DNA from: Chitinophaga rupis
Lineage (GTDB): Bacteria > Bacteroidota > Bacteroidia > Chitinophagales > Chitinophagaceae
Direction: 5' to 3'
Assembly: GCF_900109685.1 (NCBI RefSeq)
Contig: NZ_FOBB01000001.1
Location: 124,001 to 188,000 of the forward strand
DNA: 64,000 nt
Every line of letters starts with the position of its first letter. Position 1 is the stretch's first letter. Both the position numbers and the translations under genes were made by a program. Positions 41,655 to 53,285 of this stretch are shown here, piece after piece. The notes beneath the pieces are model-generated. The model saw only the letters and a list, made by a program, of their open reading frames with translations, was not told the DNA's origin and did no database searches.

Positions 41655-44600
41655 TTAGAATGTTGCCTGTATGCCTGCCAGTATCTGGATGGTGGCCGGG
41701 TAAAAATTCATATTATAAATGTTCGTCCGCGGATTACCCTGAACACCAGGTGTTATGTCATTCACCGGGTACAGATCGGGATCGCCGCCGGTGAAGCTTG
41801 TAAAGGTATGCAGGTTGCTTACCGCTCCATAGATCCTGATGGCCTGCAGGTACTTGGAGTTAACGGAATAATTATACCCCAGCGTTATATTATCGATCTT
41901 AACAAAGGAACCTGATTCCAGGAAATAGTCTGAAGCAAGTGCCGTGGTGGCCGGGTTAGTAAGCTTTGAATATTTGCTTTTCGGATCGTAGGCCGATTTT
42001 AAAGTATTAGCATCGGTTTGTGTGGCCGGCGTACCCAGGTAAAATGCCTGCATGTTGAACAGCTTATATCCAAAATTTCCCCTGAGGAAAATGTTAAGGT
42101 CCCAGTTTTTATAGGTGAATACATTACCAAGTGAGCCGGTGATCTTAGGCAGGCCATTGCCCACAAACTGTTTGTCATCCGCATTTGCCTGGTTGGCGGG
42201 CACTATAGTTCCATCTTTTTTATAAACCAGCAGCGAGCCATTTTCATCCACACCTGCTGATTTTAACATATAAAAATCTCCGATGCGGCGCCCTTCCTGC
42301 AAACGCTGGATAGTACCGGGAGAACCCGGGGCAGGCAATCCTGCCATATCGCGGTAAGGATCACCATGGTAGAGCTTATTGGAAAAGGAAACGAATTTAT
42401 TGTTATTATAAGCGGCTGCAAATGACAGGTTGTAGCCAAATTCCTTGCGCCGTATCACCGCTGCGCTCAGCTGCAGCTCAATCCCTGAGTTCTTCATAGT
42501 GCCTACGTTAGCAAAGGTTTCCGTTTGCGGGTTGGGCGGAAGCGGCACTCTATAGTTGGCCAGCAGATCTTTGTTCGTACGCACATAATAGTTCAATGAA
42601 CCTGATATGCGGCTGTCGAATATTTCAAAGTCGATACCTGCATTAAAGTTGATCGCTTTTTCCCAGCCCAGGTTAGGGTTAACGTTCTGCGACGGGCCAT
42701 ACACCTGGTAGGTTTGACCATTGAAAGCAAAATATCCATAACCGCCATACAGGATCAAAGACTTGTAACTGTCAAAATCCTGGTTACCGGTGATACCGTA
42801 ATCTGCTCTCAGCTTCAGGTCGTTCAGCCAGCTAACCTTGTCCTGCAGAAAGTCTTCATCGGAAATGCGCCAGGCCACGGATACAGCAGGGAAGTTACCC
42901 CACTTGTTAGCGGCGCCAAATTTTGATGAACCTTCGTGCCGGAGGCTTGCGGTTAATATATATTTATTATCAAAATCATAATTCACCCTGCCGTAGAATG
43001 ACGCCAGGCGGGAATCATTCTGGGTGGAGGATACGGCATCCTGCCCATTGCCCTTATCGCCACCATTCCAGGTGCCGGAGCCCAGGTTGTTCCACAGGAA
43101 CGCATCGAACGGAAAATCAAAGTTATGGGCCCTGAATTGCTGGTAATTGAAATAGCTATATGAATAGCCGCCGAGTACCTTAACGTGGTTTCTTTTTATG
43201 TTAAGCGCATAATTGATCGTCCATTCGATGTTCCGCTGGTCATTATCTATCTGTTCCTGTGAAGCTTCGTTGGTTTTGGTCACCTGCCCTGAGTGAACAA
43301 TAGTTGTCAGGGTTGAGGGCCGGAAATTGAGGTTCTTATAGGATGATTTAATAGTGGATACCGTTACCGTTGAATACAGGTTCTTCATAAGGTTCACCTT
43401 CAGGGAGCCGCTCATATCCAGCTCCTTTATCTGTGCCTCACTCCTGATAAGCCTTGCATTTTCAACGGGGTTGTTTGAGAAGAACCCGGTATTAATAAAA
43501 TTATATTTCCCTGTACTGTCGTAAATAGGGATGGTTGGATTCAGTGTAATAGCGTTGTTGAAATTCCCCTGGTCCGAGTTGCTGGTATGCATGTACCTGG
43601 GTGCAACATTCAGGGAAACGGTATAAACATCGCTTTTTGAAGTATGGTTCAGGTTGAAACGGGCGCCGTATTCTTTTTTATAGGCACGCAGGTCAATACC
43701 ATTAGCATTCCGGTAGTCGGCAGAGGCAAAATAGTTGTCGTTCGCTGTTCCGCCGGAGATCTGTAAAGTATGCTTTTGTGCGTATGCCTCCTGGTGGGTA
43801 ACTGACTTCATCCAGTCGGTATTACCTCCAAATTCAAAACCCCGGGGTGTTGAGGCATTGATCCGGTATTGGCGGAACTCATCGGGACTGAGCACATCCG
43901 GTACCATCGTCAGCCGGTCCATGGTAACATAACCATTGTACACCAGCTTTGATTCGCCGCTGCCTTTTTTAGTAGTAATAATAATTACACCATTCCCGCC
44001 GCGCGTACCATAAATAGCCGATGCTGCACCACCTTTCAGCACGTCGATGGATTCAATATCGTTCTGGTTAATATTATCAATATTACCTCCCGGTACCCCG
44101 TTTATAACATATAAGGGGCCTAACCCTGCGCTGCGGGATGATACCCCACGCAGCTGGATGCTGGGAGAGGAGTTAGGATCCGCCGTAGAAGTATTGGAGA
44201 TGGTGAGCCCTGCCACCTTCCCCTGTAAGGACATTAAAGGGTTGTTGGCTGCCACAGTTTTCAGGTCCTTTGCGCTTACGTGAGTTATGGCGCTGGACAC
44301 TTCCCTTTTATTCAGGGTACCGTAACCCACGCTCACCACTTCAACGCCTTCAAGCTGCTGGCTGGATAGCGCCAGCTTAACTAATAAATTGTTCTGATTG
44401 GTAACAGGAATTGTTTGTGTGGCATAGTTAATAGAAGAAAAAATGAGCTCATCGGCACCTGCTGTCAGTGTTAACCGGAAAGAGCCGGTTGCATCGGTGG
44501 TGGTTCCGGAGCTTGTCCCTTTAATTCTGATCGTTACACCTGGTAACGGAGTGGCAGTGGTTGAATCAATTACTTTCCCCTCCAAAACCCTGTTTTGCGC

Positions 44601-44669
44601 AGCTGCCGGGTAGGCGAAGGCAAAGAGCAGGGCGAAAGCACTTAATACTCGTAGAATTTTTTTAAACAT
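41655..44669 (-). CDS. SusC/RagA-type TonB-linked outer-membrane transporter (PUL 2)
   Basis: About 1004 residues from the ATG at 44669, which starts a signal peptide (MFKKILRVLSAFALLFAFAY). Carboxypeptidase-like domain ~25-110, plug from ~115 (VEVVSVGYGTLNKREVSSAI, LRGVSSRSAGLGPLYVINGV, AIYGTRGGNGVIIITTKKGS), then the barrel, ending TIQILAGIQATF. It lacks an STN domain, so it is not FecR-coupled. Control more likely comes from the divergent DUF6377-like regulator. Confidence 0.95.
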   Translation of the reverse strand: MFKKILRVLSAFALLFAFAYPAAAQNRVLEGKVIDSTTATPLPGVTIRIKGTSSGTTTDATGSFRLTLTAGADELIFSSINYATQTIPVTNQNNLLVKLALSSQQLEGVEVVSVGYGTLNKREVSSAITHVSAKDLKTVAANNPLMSLQGKVAGLTISNTSTADPNSSPSIQLRGVSSRSAGLGPLYVINGVPGGNIDNINQNDIESIDVLKGGAASAIYGTRGGNGVIIITTKKGSGESKLVYNGYVTMDRLTMVPDVLSPDEFRQYRINASTPRGFEFGGNTDWMKSVTHQEAYAQKHTLQISGGTANDNYFASADYRNANGIDLRAYKKEYGARFNLNHTSKSDVYTVSLNVAPRYMHTSNSDQGNFNNAITLNPTIPIYDSTGKYNFINTGFFSNNPVENARLIRSEAQIKELDMSGSLKVNLMKNLYSTVTVSTIKSSYKNLNFRPSTLTTIVHSGQVTKTNEASQEQIDNDQRNIEWTINYALNIKRNHVKVLGGYSYSYFNYQQFRAHNFDFPFDAFLWNNLGSGTWNGGDKGNGQDAVSSTQNDSRLASFYGRVNYDFDNKYILTASLRHEGSSKFGAANKWGNFPAVSVAWRISDEDFLQDKVSWLNDLKLRADYGITGNQDFDSYKSLILYGGYGYFAFNGQTYQVYGPSQNVNPNLGWEKAINFNAGIDFEIFDSRISGSLNYYVRTNKDLLANYRVPLPPNPQTETFANVGTMKNSGIELQLSAAVIRRKEFGYNLSFAAAYNNNKFVSFSNKLYHGDPYRDMAGLPAPGSPGTIQRLQEGRRIGDFYMLKSAGVDENGSLLVYKKDGTIVPANQANADDKQFVGNGLPKITGSLGNVFTYKNWDLNIFLRGNFGYKLFNMQAFYLGTPATQTDANTLKSAYDPKSKYSKLTNPATTALASDYFLESGSFVKIDNITLGYNYSVNSKYLQAIRIYGAVSNLHTFTSFTGGDPDLYPVNDITPGVQGNPRTNIYNMNFYPATIQILAGIQATF

Positions 44670-44824
44670 AACGGTCTGCTTGATTGGTTCATTAACGCGG
44701 ACATTCATCGTTCATCGCTGCAGCTGATGATTGGTGACTCCAATGCCAGTCACGGCTTTTTCTTTGGCAGGTCAAATTAAATGACTAATCAGGCGTGTGA
44801 TGCCGCTATAGCGCAGTCCGATCC

Positions 44825-44899
44825 AAAAATCTAACCTTTTAAAAAATTAAATATTTGATAACCAGCATTTTATTGAGAGATTTGTATCGAAAAATCTAA
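44825..44899. promoter_or_regulatory. PUL 2 / regulator divergent region with AAAAATCTAA direct repeats
   Basis: The 44670-45130 gap has no gene. AAAAATCTAA occurs at 44825-44834 and 44890-44899, 65 bases apart, in very A/T-rich sequence. These could be regulator sites for the divergent operons. No good -7 box is seen for either gene. Confidence 0.3.
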
Positions 44900-45130
44900 G
44901 GTTACCGGACACGTTTTCAGTCAATTACACAGCAAAAAACTGTACTTTTAACTGCTTAAAAACACCGGAATTAGTTGTTAAGGCATCAGAATTATTCCAG
45001 GAAAACAAAAATGACCGGTACTGCATTTTTAAAATGGGTTAATCATTCCGGGTCAAAAAACAATTATTGGGGGAAGCCGCTATACCGGGCGGCAGGTTTA
45101 CGCATTACTTAAATTAGATCTCAGATCTAT

Positions 45131-46741
45131 ATGAATAAGATATTATTTGTTTCACTTTTTCTGCTCGCAGGTTTTAATGGATATACGCAAAACAAAAAAT
45201 CAGACAGCCTTTTAACCGTCCTGAAATCCGAAATTGCCCGGGAAAATATTTACAACCAGGACAAAGAAAAACGGATAAACAGGCTGCAGCTTCAGCTGCT
45301 TCACACAGACCACACAGATTTTAATAGCCAGTTCGGGCTTTATTCAAAGATCTTTGATGAGTACCGTTCCTTCAAGTTCGATTCCGCATTTGTTTACGTG
45401 AAAAGGATGATCAGCCTTTCGGAGCAGTTTCAGAAAAAGGACTCGCTGATCCAGAGCAAGATGTTGCTGGGAAGCATTTTGCTGAATTCCGGATTTTATA
45501 AGGAGGCTTTTGATGTTACCGGGGAAATAGATACCAGCGGGTTGTCCAAGGCACTCAAAACCGATTACCTGATCCTGCGGGCGCGGCTGCATGCCGGTAT
45601 TGCCGACTATGATAACGACGCTTATTTTTCACACAGCTATTACAAGCAATCGGAAGATTATTTTAAAAATGCTGATATAGTTACGCCTCCCAATGATTTT
45701 GAGAAAACGATTGACCTGGCTTTTTTGCCGGATTCAATAAGGGACAAAAAATTAACCCCCGACTTTTTTTATAATTATATTATACAGCGTGGCCTGCCTG
45801 AACATGGTATTGCGATGGTTTCTACCAGGATCAGCTTTGCGTACACAGGGCACGACCGGATCCTTTTCCTTGCACTGGCGGTAATAAATGATGTGCGTTC
45901 CTCTACCAAAGAAACACTGGCCATATTTCTACTGGGGCAGGAGCTGTTTAAGCTGGGTAAAACAAACGATGCCTATATTTTTCTCCAGGAAGCCGCCCGC
46001 AACGCCAAATTCTATGGCGCCAGGAACCGTGCCGTGCAGATTGAAACCATGCTGCCCCTGGTTGCCGGTAAGCTGATCGATGAAAAACAGCATGAAAGGG
46101 ATAAGCTGCTCATCGGCTTTCTGACCTTTTTAATCGTTGCCGTTATATTATTTTTCCTGCTGGTTATTTACCGGCGGCAAATATTGCGCATCAAGGCAAA
46201 TGAGCTGATGATAAAGGAAAAGAACCATGAGCTGGAAAGCGTGAACGGGAAGCTCTGGGAATCCACTAAAATAAAGGAGCAGCTGATCGGGTTGTTTTTT
46301 AAAACGTGTTCGTCCTACATAGAAACACTGGATAAAATAAAACACCAAACCCTGCACAACATCAAACTGGGGAAATATAAAGAGGTGACCCTGTTTTTAA
46401 ACAATGTTCATATTGAAGAAGAAAAAGGGAATTTATACAACATGCTTGACAGCGTTTTTTTAACCATGTTCCCTAATTTCATCAGCTCTTTTAATGCGCT
46501 TTTAAAAAAGGAGGATCAGATCTGGCCTAAATCCGGGGAAACGCTCAATGCCACACTCCGGATCTTTGCCTTAATGCGCCTGGGGATCAATGAGCATGAG
46601 GCCATTGCCAAAATACTGGATTATAGCGTTAGCACCGTATATACTTATAAAATGCGGATCAAGTCCCGGGCGCTGGTTCCGGCCAATGATTTTGAGCAGA
46701 AGATCATGGAGATTAAGTTTATTGATAGTAATCATCAGTGA
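45131..46741 (+). CDS. Membrane-spanning PUL regulator, DUF6377-like
   Basis: 536 residues: signal peptide (ILFVSLFLLAGFNGYTQ), a helical periplasmic sensor with TPR character (~30-325), one membrane helix (LLIGFLTFLIVAVILFFLLV, ~325-346), a coiled coil (~350-385) and a cytoplasmic end with a LuxR-like helix-turn-helix (MRLGINEHEAIAKILDYSVS, TVYTYKMRIKSRA). This is the form of regulators divergent from SusCD pairs in Bacteroidota (DUF6377 as I recall). It probably senses the PUL 2 sugar in the periplasm and binds the shared upstream region. Confidence 0.8.
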   Translation: MNKILFVSLFLLAGFNGYTQNKKSDSLLTVLKSEIARENIYNQDKEKRINRLQLQLLHTDHTDFNSQFGLYSKIFDEYRSFKFDSAFVYVKRMISLSEQFQKKDSLIQSKMLLGSILLNSGFYKEAFDVTGEIDTSGLSKALKTDYLILRARLHAGIADYDNDAYFSHSYYKQSEDYFKNADIVTPPNDFEKTIDLAFLPDSIRDKKLTPDFFYNYIIQRGLPEHGIAMVSTRISFAYTGHDRILFLALAVINDVRSSTKETLAIFLLGQELFKLGKTNDAYIFLQEAARNAKFYGARNRAVQIETMLPLVAGKLIDEKQHERDKLLIGFLTFLIVAVILFFLLVIYRRQILRIKANELMIKEKNHELESVNGKLWESTKIKEQLIGLFFKTCSSYIETLDKIKHQTLHNIKLGKYKEVTLFLNNVHIEEEKGNLYNMLDSVFLTMFPNFISSFNALLKKEDQIWPKSGETLNATLRIFALMRLGINEHEAIAKILDYSVSTVYTYKMRIKSRALVPANDFEQKIMEIKFIDSNHQ

Positions 46742-46775
46742 TGGGGTATCCGTTCACAAAAGACAGGCACCTTAA

Positions 46776-46810
46776 AACAAAAAGGCGCCGCGATCCGGCG
46801 CCTTTTTGTT
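46776..46810. terminator. Bidirectional terminator
   Basis: A perfect 15-bp stem AACAAAAAGGCGCCG / CGGCGCCTTTTTGTT with a 5-base loop between the convergent regulator and katG genes. A-tract and T-tract make it work from both sides. Confidence 0.9.
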
Positions 46811-46833
46811 ACTTATTTAAACAACTAATGCTA

Positions 46834-49215
<2,382 letters not shown>

Positions 49216-49217
49216 TC

Positions 49218-49234
49218 AATAGTCAAAAACTATT
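49218..49234. promoter_or_regulatory. Inverted repeat upstream of katG
   Basis: AATAGT-CAAAA-ACTATT lies about 105 bases before the katG start. It might be an OxyR- or PerR-type site, but it does not clearly match either consensus. The rest of 49114-49364 shows no gene. Confidence 0.25.
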
Positions 49235-49364
49235 ATTGGAAGTCCTGGCTACTTACCCTGTGGAATTGTATAAAAATATTGCTGAGATCACCGGCGCTCA
49301 AATGGCCGCTGTTACGCCTGATTAAATATACTCGTAAATTATTAAATGTGGAGAGCTGTTAACA

Positions 49365-50924
49365 TTAAATTTCCGGACACGCTTCTTTAATGAAAATAAA
49401 TTTCTTTAGTGAAAGACGTTTGATCTTCATCAGCACCAATTCATAAATGCTGTCATGATCATTTTCAATTTCATCTGCAGAAAAACATACTTCCAGCGCT
49501 TTCAATAATGCTGCCAGGGGAACAGCGCTATCCAGTAAAGCTAAAATATTATACTCCAGGTCGTCAATCGATTTTTCGGAAAAGCCATTAAAAAACAGCT
49601 CAGGCGCACAAGCTATATTAAAGGTTAGCTCCGGATCCAAATCGCTTTCTGCTATACCTGACAGGCCTGATGTCCAGTCAAAAGGGGTTTCTATAATTGT
49701 TAAAAGCTCATTCTTTTCTATTACAGCGCTCAGCTGTGCCTCTTTGGGCAAAAAGAAAAACGCGGAATTAACCTGACAGCTATTCTCTATGGAATAGAGC
49801 CGGCTTGCCGGCAATGCATTCCAACCGGCGATCAGCTTTAATAAGTCAGTCTCATAGTTAAAAATTTCTTTTACCACGCTCCGGCTGGAGTGCGTTACAT
49901 ATTCTTCAATTTGCGCTGCGGGTAATTTTTCATTGCTTTTTTCTACTAACGAAATTGCATACGATGTCCTGGGATATAGTATTCCGGCACTTTTCTCCCT
50001 GCCGTTTACAGCAGCAGGAGTGGGAAAGACCTCTTTAATTTTTGTTGTAAAATACCGGTGCTCATGGCTGAATAAAGATACTACCTTCGCAAAATACTCA
50101 GGATATTCCTTATACAGGAACCTGCTCATTAATTCGCAATTATCCCTGCTTCTTTTGTGCGGCCCAAGCAGATGTATGTATTTAAGCCGGTAATTAATGG
50201 AGGAGAGGTCAGCTATATCCATAGCCGAATACCCGTTATCCTTATATTGCTCTTTAAAATAGCAGGTTACTTCTTTTTGATCTCTGGCAGCTATTGACGC
50301 AAAAAGTATCTGTTCACATAAAATATTATAGATACCGGAATGAACGGCCCTGCTTTTATCGTAATTCCGGTGAACCAGGTCCAGCGCGGTTTGCGCATAC
50401 TCTTTAAAGAATGCAAGATCACTTCCTCCCAGCACGCCGGCATTGTAGGATGGGATGGGATTTTTCCTTAACGACTCCCGCAGAAGATCAGGCAGGTAAC
50501 TGAGATCATTTTCTATGTGCTTTAAAGCATTCTCATAGTACTCAGTACTTATTTCAAAATTCTGTGCTAACAGGGAGGCGTTCTCCATTTCCCGGGGAAA
50601 TTTTTCCCAGATAAATACATCGCCATCCACATGTATGAACGGCTCCTGCTGTGCGGAATAGGTGAGGATCTTAGGCAGCACCCAAAGATCATTGTACGGG
50701 ATGTTATCATAGCAGATCTCTACCTGGGTATATGGGAGCCCTAATTGTTCAATGAGGATCCTGTATCCGTTAGTGTCTGTATATAAATGAACGTCGCCAT
50801 AGTGCGTTTTCAATTTCAGGCAGCTGAGCGCCCATGCCATTAAATGATGTTGAGCAGAACACCAGCCAAAGTCATTTTGAAGCATATCCTTATCAGCGGA
50901 CCAGAAGGATTGAACGATTCTCAT
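49365..50924 (-). CDS. Putative glycosyltransferase-like protein of the peptide cluster (DUF6734-like)
   Basis: 519 residues, no signal peptide, so cytoplasmic. The first ~300 residues (MRIVQSFWSADKDML; YGDVHLYTDTNGYRILIEQL; EPFIHVDGDVFIWEKFP; PSYNAGVLGGSDLAFFKEYA) follow the plan of a GT-A fold, with DGD as a possible metal/nucleotide-sugar motif. This matches my memory of DUF6734, found near Bacteroidota peptide precursors. The last ~200 residues are of unknown type. It lies 107 bases after the precursor gene on the same strand and could modify the precursor before export. The reaction is not shown by sequence. Confidence 0.6.
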   Translation of the reverse strand: MRIVQSFWSADKDMLQNDFGWCSAQHHLMAWALSCLKLKTHYGDVHLYTDTNGYRILIEQLGLPYTQVEICYDNIPYNDLWVLPKILTYSAQQEPFIHVDGDVFIWEKFPREMENASLLAQNFEISTEYYENALKHIENDLSYLPDLLRESLRKNPIPSYNAGVLGGSDLAFFKEYAQTALDLVHRNYDKSRAVHSGIYNILCEQILFASIAARDQKEVTCYFKEQYKDNGYSAMDIADLSSINYRLKYIHLLGPHKRSRDNCELMSRFLYKEYPEYFAKVVSLFSHEHRYFTTKIKEVFPTPAAVNGREKSAGILYPRTSYAISLVEKSNEKLPAAQIEEYVTHSSRSVVKEIFNYETDLLKLIAGWNALPASRLYSIENSCQVNSAFFFLPKEAQLSAVIEKNELLTIIETPFDWTSGLSGIAESDLDPELTFNIACAPELFFNGFSEKSIDDLEYNILALLDSAVPLAALLKALEVCFSADEIENDHDSIYELVLMKIKRLSLKKFIFIKEACPEI

Positions 50925-51031
50925 TGAAGCTTAAAATTGTCCTTTATATAGATACCATTAAAAAAGAGCTGCCTGTTGCCGGCCGTATCGCAATGGACCC
51001 GGCCAGGCAGCAGGCAGATGCTCCAGAAATA

Positions 51032-51271
51032 TTATGCCTCATCCATACAATCAGAAGTAGGATCGGGGCAAGGCACGCAGCAGATCTTGTCCCCGTCCCT
51101 ACCCAGGTGATAGTACGGGATTGCATTACAGTTCACTCTTAAGCTGCCCAATTCTGCGTAGTTAGTAGTGCAAAGGCCTCCACTGCTGCCAGCTATTATG
51201 GCTCTCATTTGCTCTCTTGTGAGCATGTCTTTAACGCTCATTTTTAACGTTTTCAATTCAATCTTTTTCAT
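51032..51271 (-). CDS. Cys-rich exported peptide precursor with double-glycine leader
   Basis: 79 residues. The leader (1-32) is MKKIELKTLKMSVKDMLTRE followed by QMRAIIAGSSGG: a natural-product/bacteriocin-type leader ending in a GG site at 31-32, as cut by C39 peptidases. The 47-residue core has six cysteines (34, 48, 64, 65, 68, 75), enough for three disulfides, and is mildly acidic at its end. The C39 exporter, VKOR-thioredoxin protein and HlyD-like adaptor lie divergently, and a GT-like gene lies downstream. Function of the peptide (toxin, signal) is unknown. Confidence 0.8.
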   Translation of the reverse strand: MKKIELKTLKMSVKDMLTREQMRAIIAGSSGGLCTTNYAELGSLRVNCNAIPYYHLGRDGDKICCVPCPDPTSDCMDEA

Positions 51272-51325
51272 TTGAAAAGGGTTTTATATCAAGAAATAAG
51301 AGACCGGAGAACAAACGGGTTCCTT

Positions 51326-51344
51326 TGCCGGAATGGTTCCGGCA
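51326..51344. promoter_or_regulatory. Hairpin in the divergent control region of the peptide cluster
   Basis: TGCCGGAA-TGG-TTCCGGCA is a perfect 8-bp stem with a 3-base loop, 55 bases before the precursor start. Without a U-tract it is more likely a leader hairpin or operator. The 51272-51652 gap also holds the Cys-rich minus-strand frame described under findings; no -7 box stands out. Confidence 0.4.
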
Positions 51345-51652
51345 GCTGACCTTCTCATATTAAATCCATGACGGAATTAATTAACACAATTTCGAAACAA
51401 CATGGTTTTTCTGAGTGTTTTACTTTTAATTTTTATAATTTAATCTTTGGAAGAAGTTGACATACGGGCACGGGTACGTGGAATTTCACTTTTTAAATCT
51501 ACTAAAACTAAGCTTATTATGCAACAACAATATTTTATCCGTCCGCTCTTTGGGTCCATAAAGGTGCAATAGCTCACCGCTCTTACTATATCTATGCCAC
51601 CTGCATTACAAGCGCAGATCATTACTGAACTCAAAATAATTTTTATCTGAAC

Positions 51653-53269
51653 ATGCTATCTGCTTTCGAGCCCAATGTAAAAGCTACCATTGCATTTCTT
51701 AACCAGCTACGCGTAAGGGTAAACGCTTCCACCGTCAATGAAACCCTGCAAAATCATCCGGACTGGCCCAGCCTGCTCAGCGTCAGTGATGTGCTGCATA
51801 AATGGGGGGTGCCTAATGGCGCAGGAAAAGTAGCACCGGAAAATATGGATGAATTACCCCTTCCCTTTATTGCGGTTACCGATAACCGGGAAACGCCTCT
51901 CGCAGTTGTAACTGCCATAAATGACCACGAGGTTTCTTCACTTTACGATAGTTATAAAAAGGAAGCAACGGAGAACAGGAGTGACTTTATAAAGCGCTGG
52001 AATGGCATTTACCTTATTGCAGAACCCAGCACCCATGCAGGCGAGCCGGATTATGAAAAGATCAAACGAAAGGAAAGCGTCATTGCATTCATCCGTATTA
52101 TAACGCCGGTTATGGTAGCTGTTGCGGCCACTTTCATTTTCCTGGTAAATACCAGAACAAATATCTTCCCGGCCACCGGCGCCATTTTGCAGTACTTCAT
52201 TACGCTTGCGGGGCTGCTGGTAACCTCCTTGTTATTATGGTACGAAATGGATAAGAATAACCCGCTGCTGAATAAAGTATGTACCGGCATTGCCAACGGA
52301 AACTGCACAGCCGTGCTTACGCATAAAGGGGCAAAAGTTTTCAGCTGGCTTAGCTGGAGCGAGCTGGGTGTTGGCTATTATGCCGGCGCCCTGCTTTGCA
52401 TGATTTTCGCCGGGGAGCATCTGCTGCCCTATCTTTCGCTTATTGCGCTGTTTAACCTGCTGGCAATGCCCTACCCTGTTTTTTCAGTTTATTACCAATG
52501 GCGGGTGATAAAGCAGTGGTGTGTACTTTGCCTTGCCGTGCAGGCGCTGCTTATTGCAGGTATTATTAATGTACTGGCTAACCACTTATATGGCTCTGCA
52601 CATGAGATCAGCTTCCCGATATTCGCACAGAGCTTTTTATTATATGCCTTGCCTTTGCTTGTTTGGTTCACTATAAAGCCCTTCATTTTAAAGCTCCGGG
52701 AAGCAAAACATATGAAACGGGACTATTTACGGATAAAGTTCAATACTGAAATTTTTGCCACCCTGCTCAGGAAACAAAAGCAGGTGGCCGCTCCTGCCGG
52801 CAGCCTGGGAATTGACCTGGGCAATCCTGCAGCAAAGCACACGTTAATAAAAGTTTGTAATCCCTATTGCGGTCCCTGCGCCAAAGCGCATCCTGAGATT
52901 GAAAAGCTGCTTGAAGACGTGCCTGATCTGAAGGTCAGGATCATTTTCAATGCCACCAACAGGGAAACGGATATCCGCAGTAAACCTGCAAAACATTTGC
53001 TGGCCATTGCAGCCATGAACGATCCGGGTACCATCAGAAAGGCATTGGACGACTGGTACCTTGCTGATAAAAAAGATTACGCAGCATTTGCCGGAAAATA
53101 CCCGGTGAACGGAGCCCTGCAGCAGCAGGATGAAAAGGTAGAGCACATGCGCCGCTGGTGCGATGAATCGGGCATTGAATACACACCAACCTTTTTTTTA
53201 AACGGGTACCAGCTTCCCGGAACATACAATATAACCGATCTGAAATATTTCCTCCTGGAAGAACTGTGA
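51653..53269 (+). CDS. Vitamin K epoxide reductase-thioredoxin fusion with inactive C39-like N-domain
   Basis: 538 residues. N-domain (~1-135) is C39-peptidase-like in layout (LLSVSDVLHKWGV; LPLPFIAVTDN; LAVVTAIND) but has no cysteine before residue 210, so it is not a protease. VKOR domain (~140-345) has about five helices, Cys210/Cys218 in the loop and Cys290-VL-Cys293 at the quinone site. Thioredoxin domain (~375-538) has Cys406-GP-Cys409. It should oxidise thiols in the periplasm and pass electrons to quinone. It is the first gene of the exporter operon, so the precursor core is its likely substrate. Confidence 0.88.
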   Translation: MLSAFEPNVKATIAFLNQLRVRVNASTVNETLQNHPDWPSLLSVSDVLHKWGVPNGAGKVAPENMDELPLPFIAVTDNRETPLAVVTAINDHEVSSLYDSYKKEATENRSDFIKRWNGIYLIAEPSTHAGEPDYEKIKRKESVIAFIRIITPVMVAVAATFIFLVNTRTNIFPATGAILQYFITLAGLLVTSLLLWYEMDKNNPLLNKVCTGIANGNCTAVLTHKGAKVFSWLSWSELGVGYYAGALLCMIFAGEHLLPYLSLIALFNLLAMPYPVFSVYYQWRVIKQWCVLCLAVQALLIAGIINVLANHLYGSAHEISFPIFAQSFLLYALPLLVWFTIKPFILKLREAKHMKRDYLRIKFNTEIFATLLRKQKQVAAPAGSLGIDLGNPAAKHTLIKVCNPYCGPCAKAHPEIEKLLEDVPDLKVRIIFNATNRETDIRSKPAKHLLAIAAMNDPGTIRKALDDWYLADKKDYAAFAGKYPVNGALQQQDEKVEHMRRWCDESGIEYTPTFFLNGYQLPGTYNITDLKYFLLEEL

Positions 53270-53285
53270 ATTTAAATAACTGAAA

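Noticed and set aside
45112..45129. AGATCT-C-AGATCT before the PUL 2 regulator as an operator
   Set aside because: Two 6-base palindromes side by side are weak evidence, and nothing else supports it.
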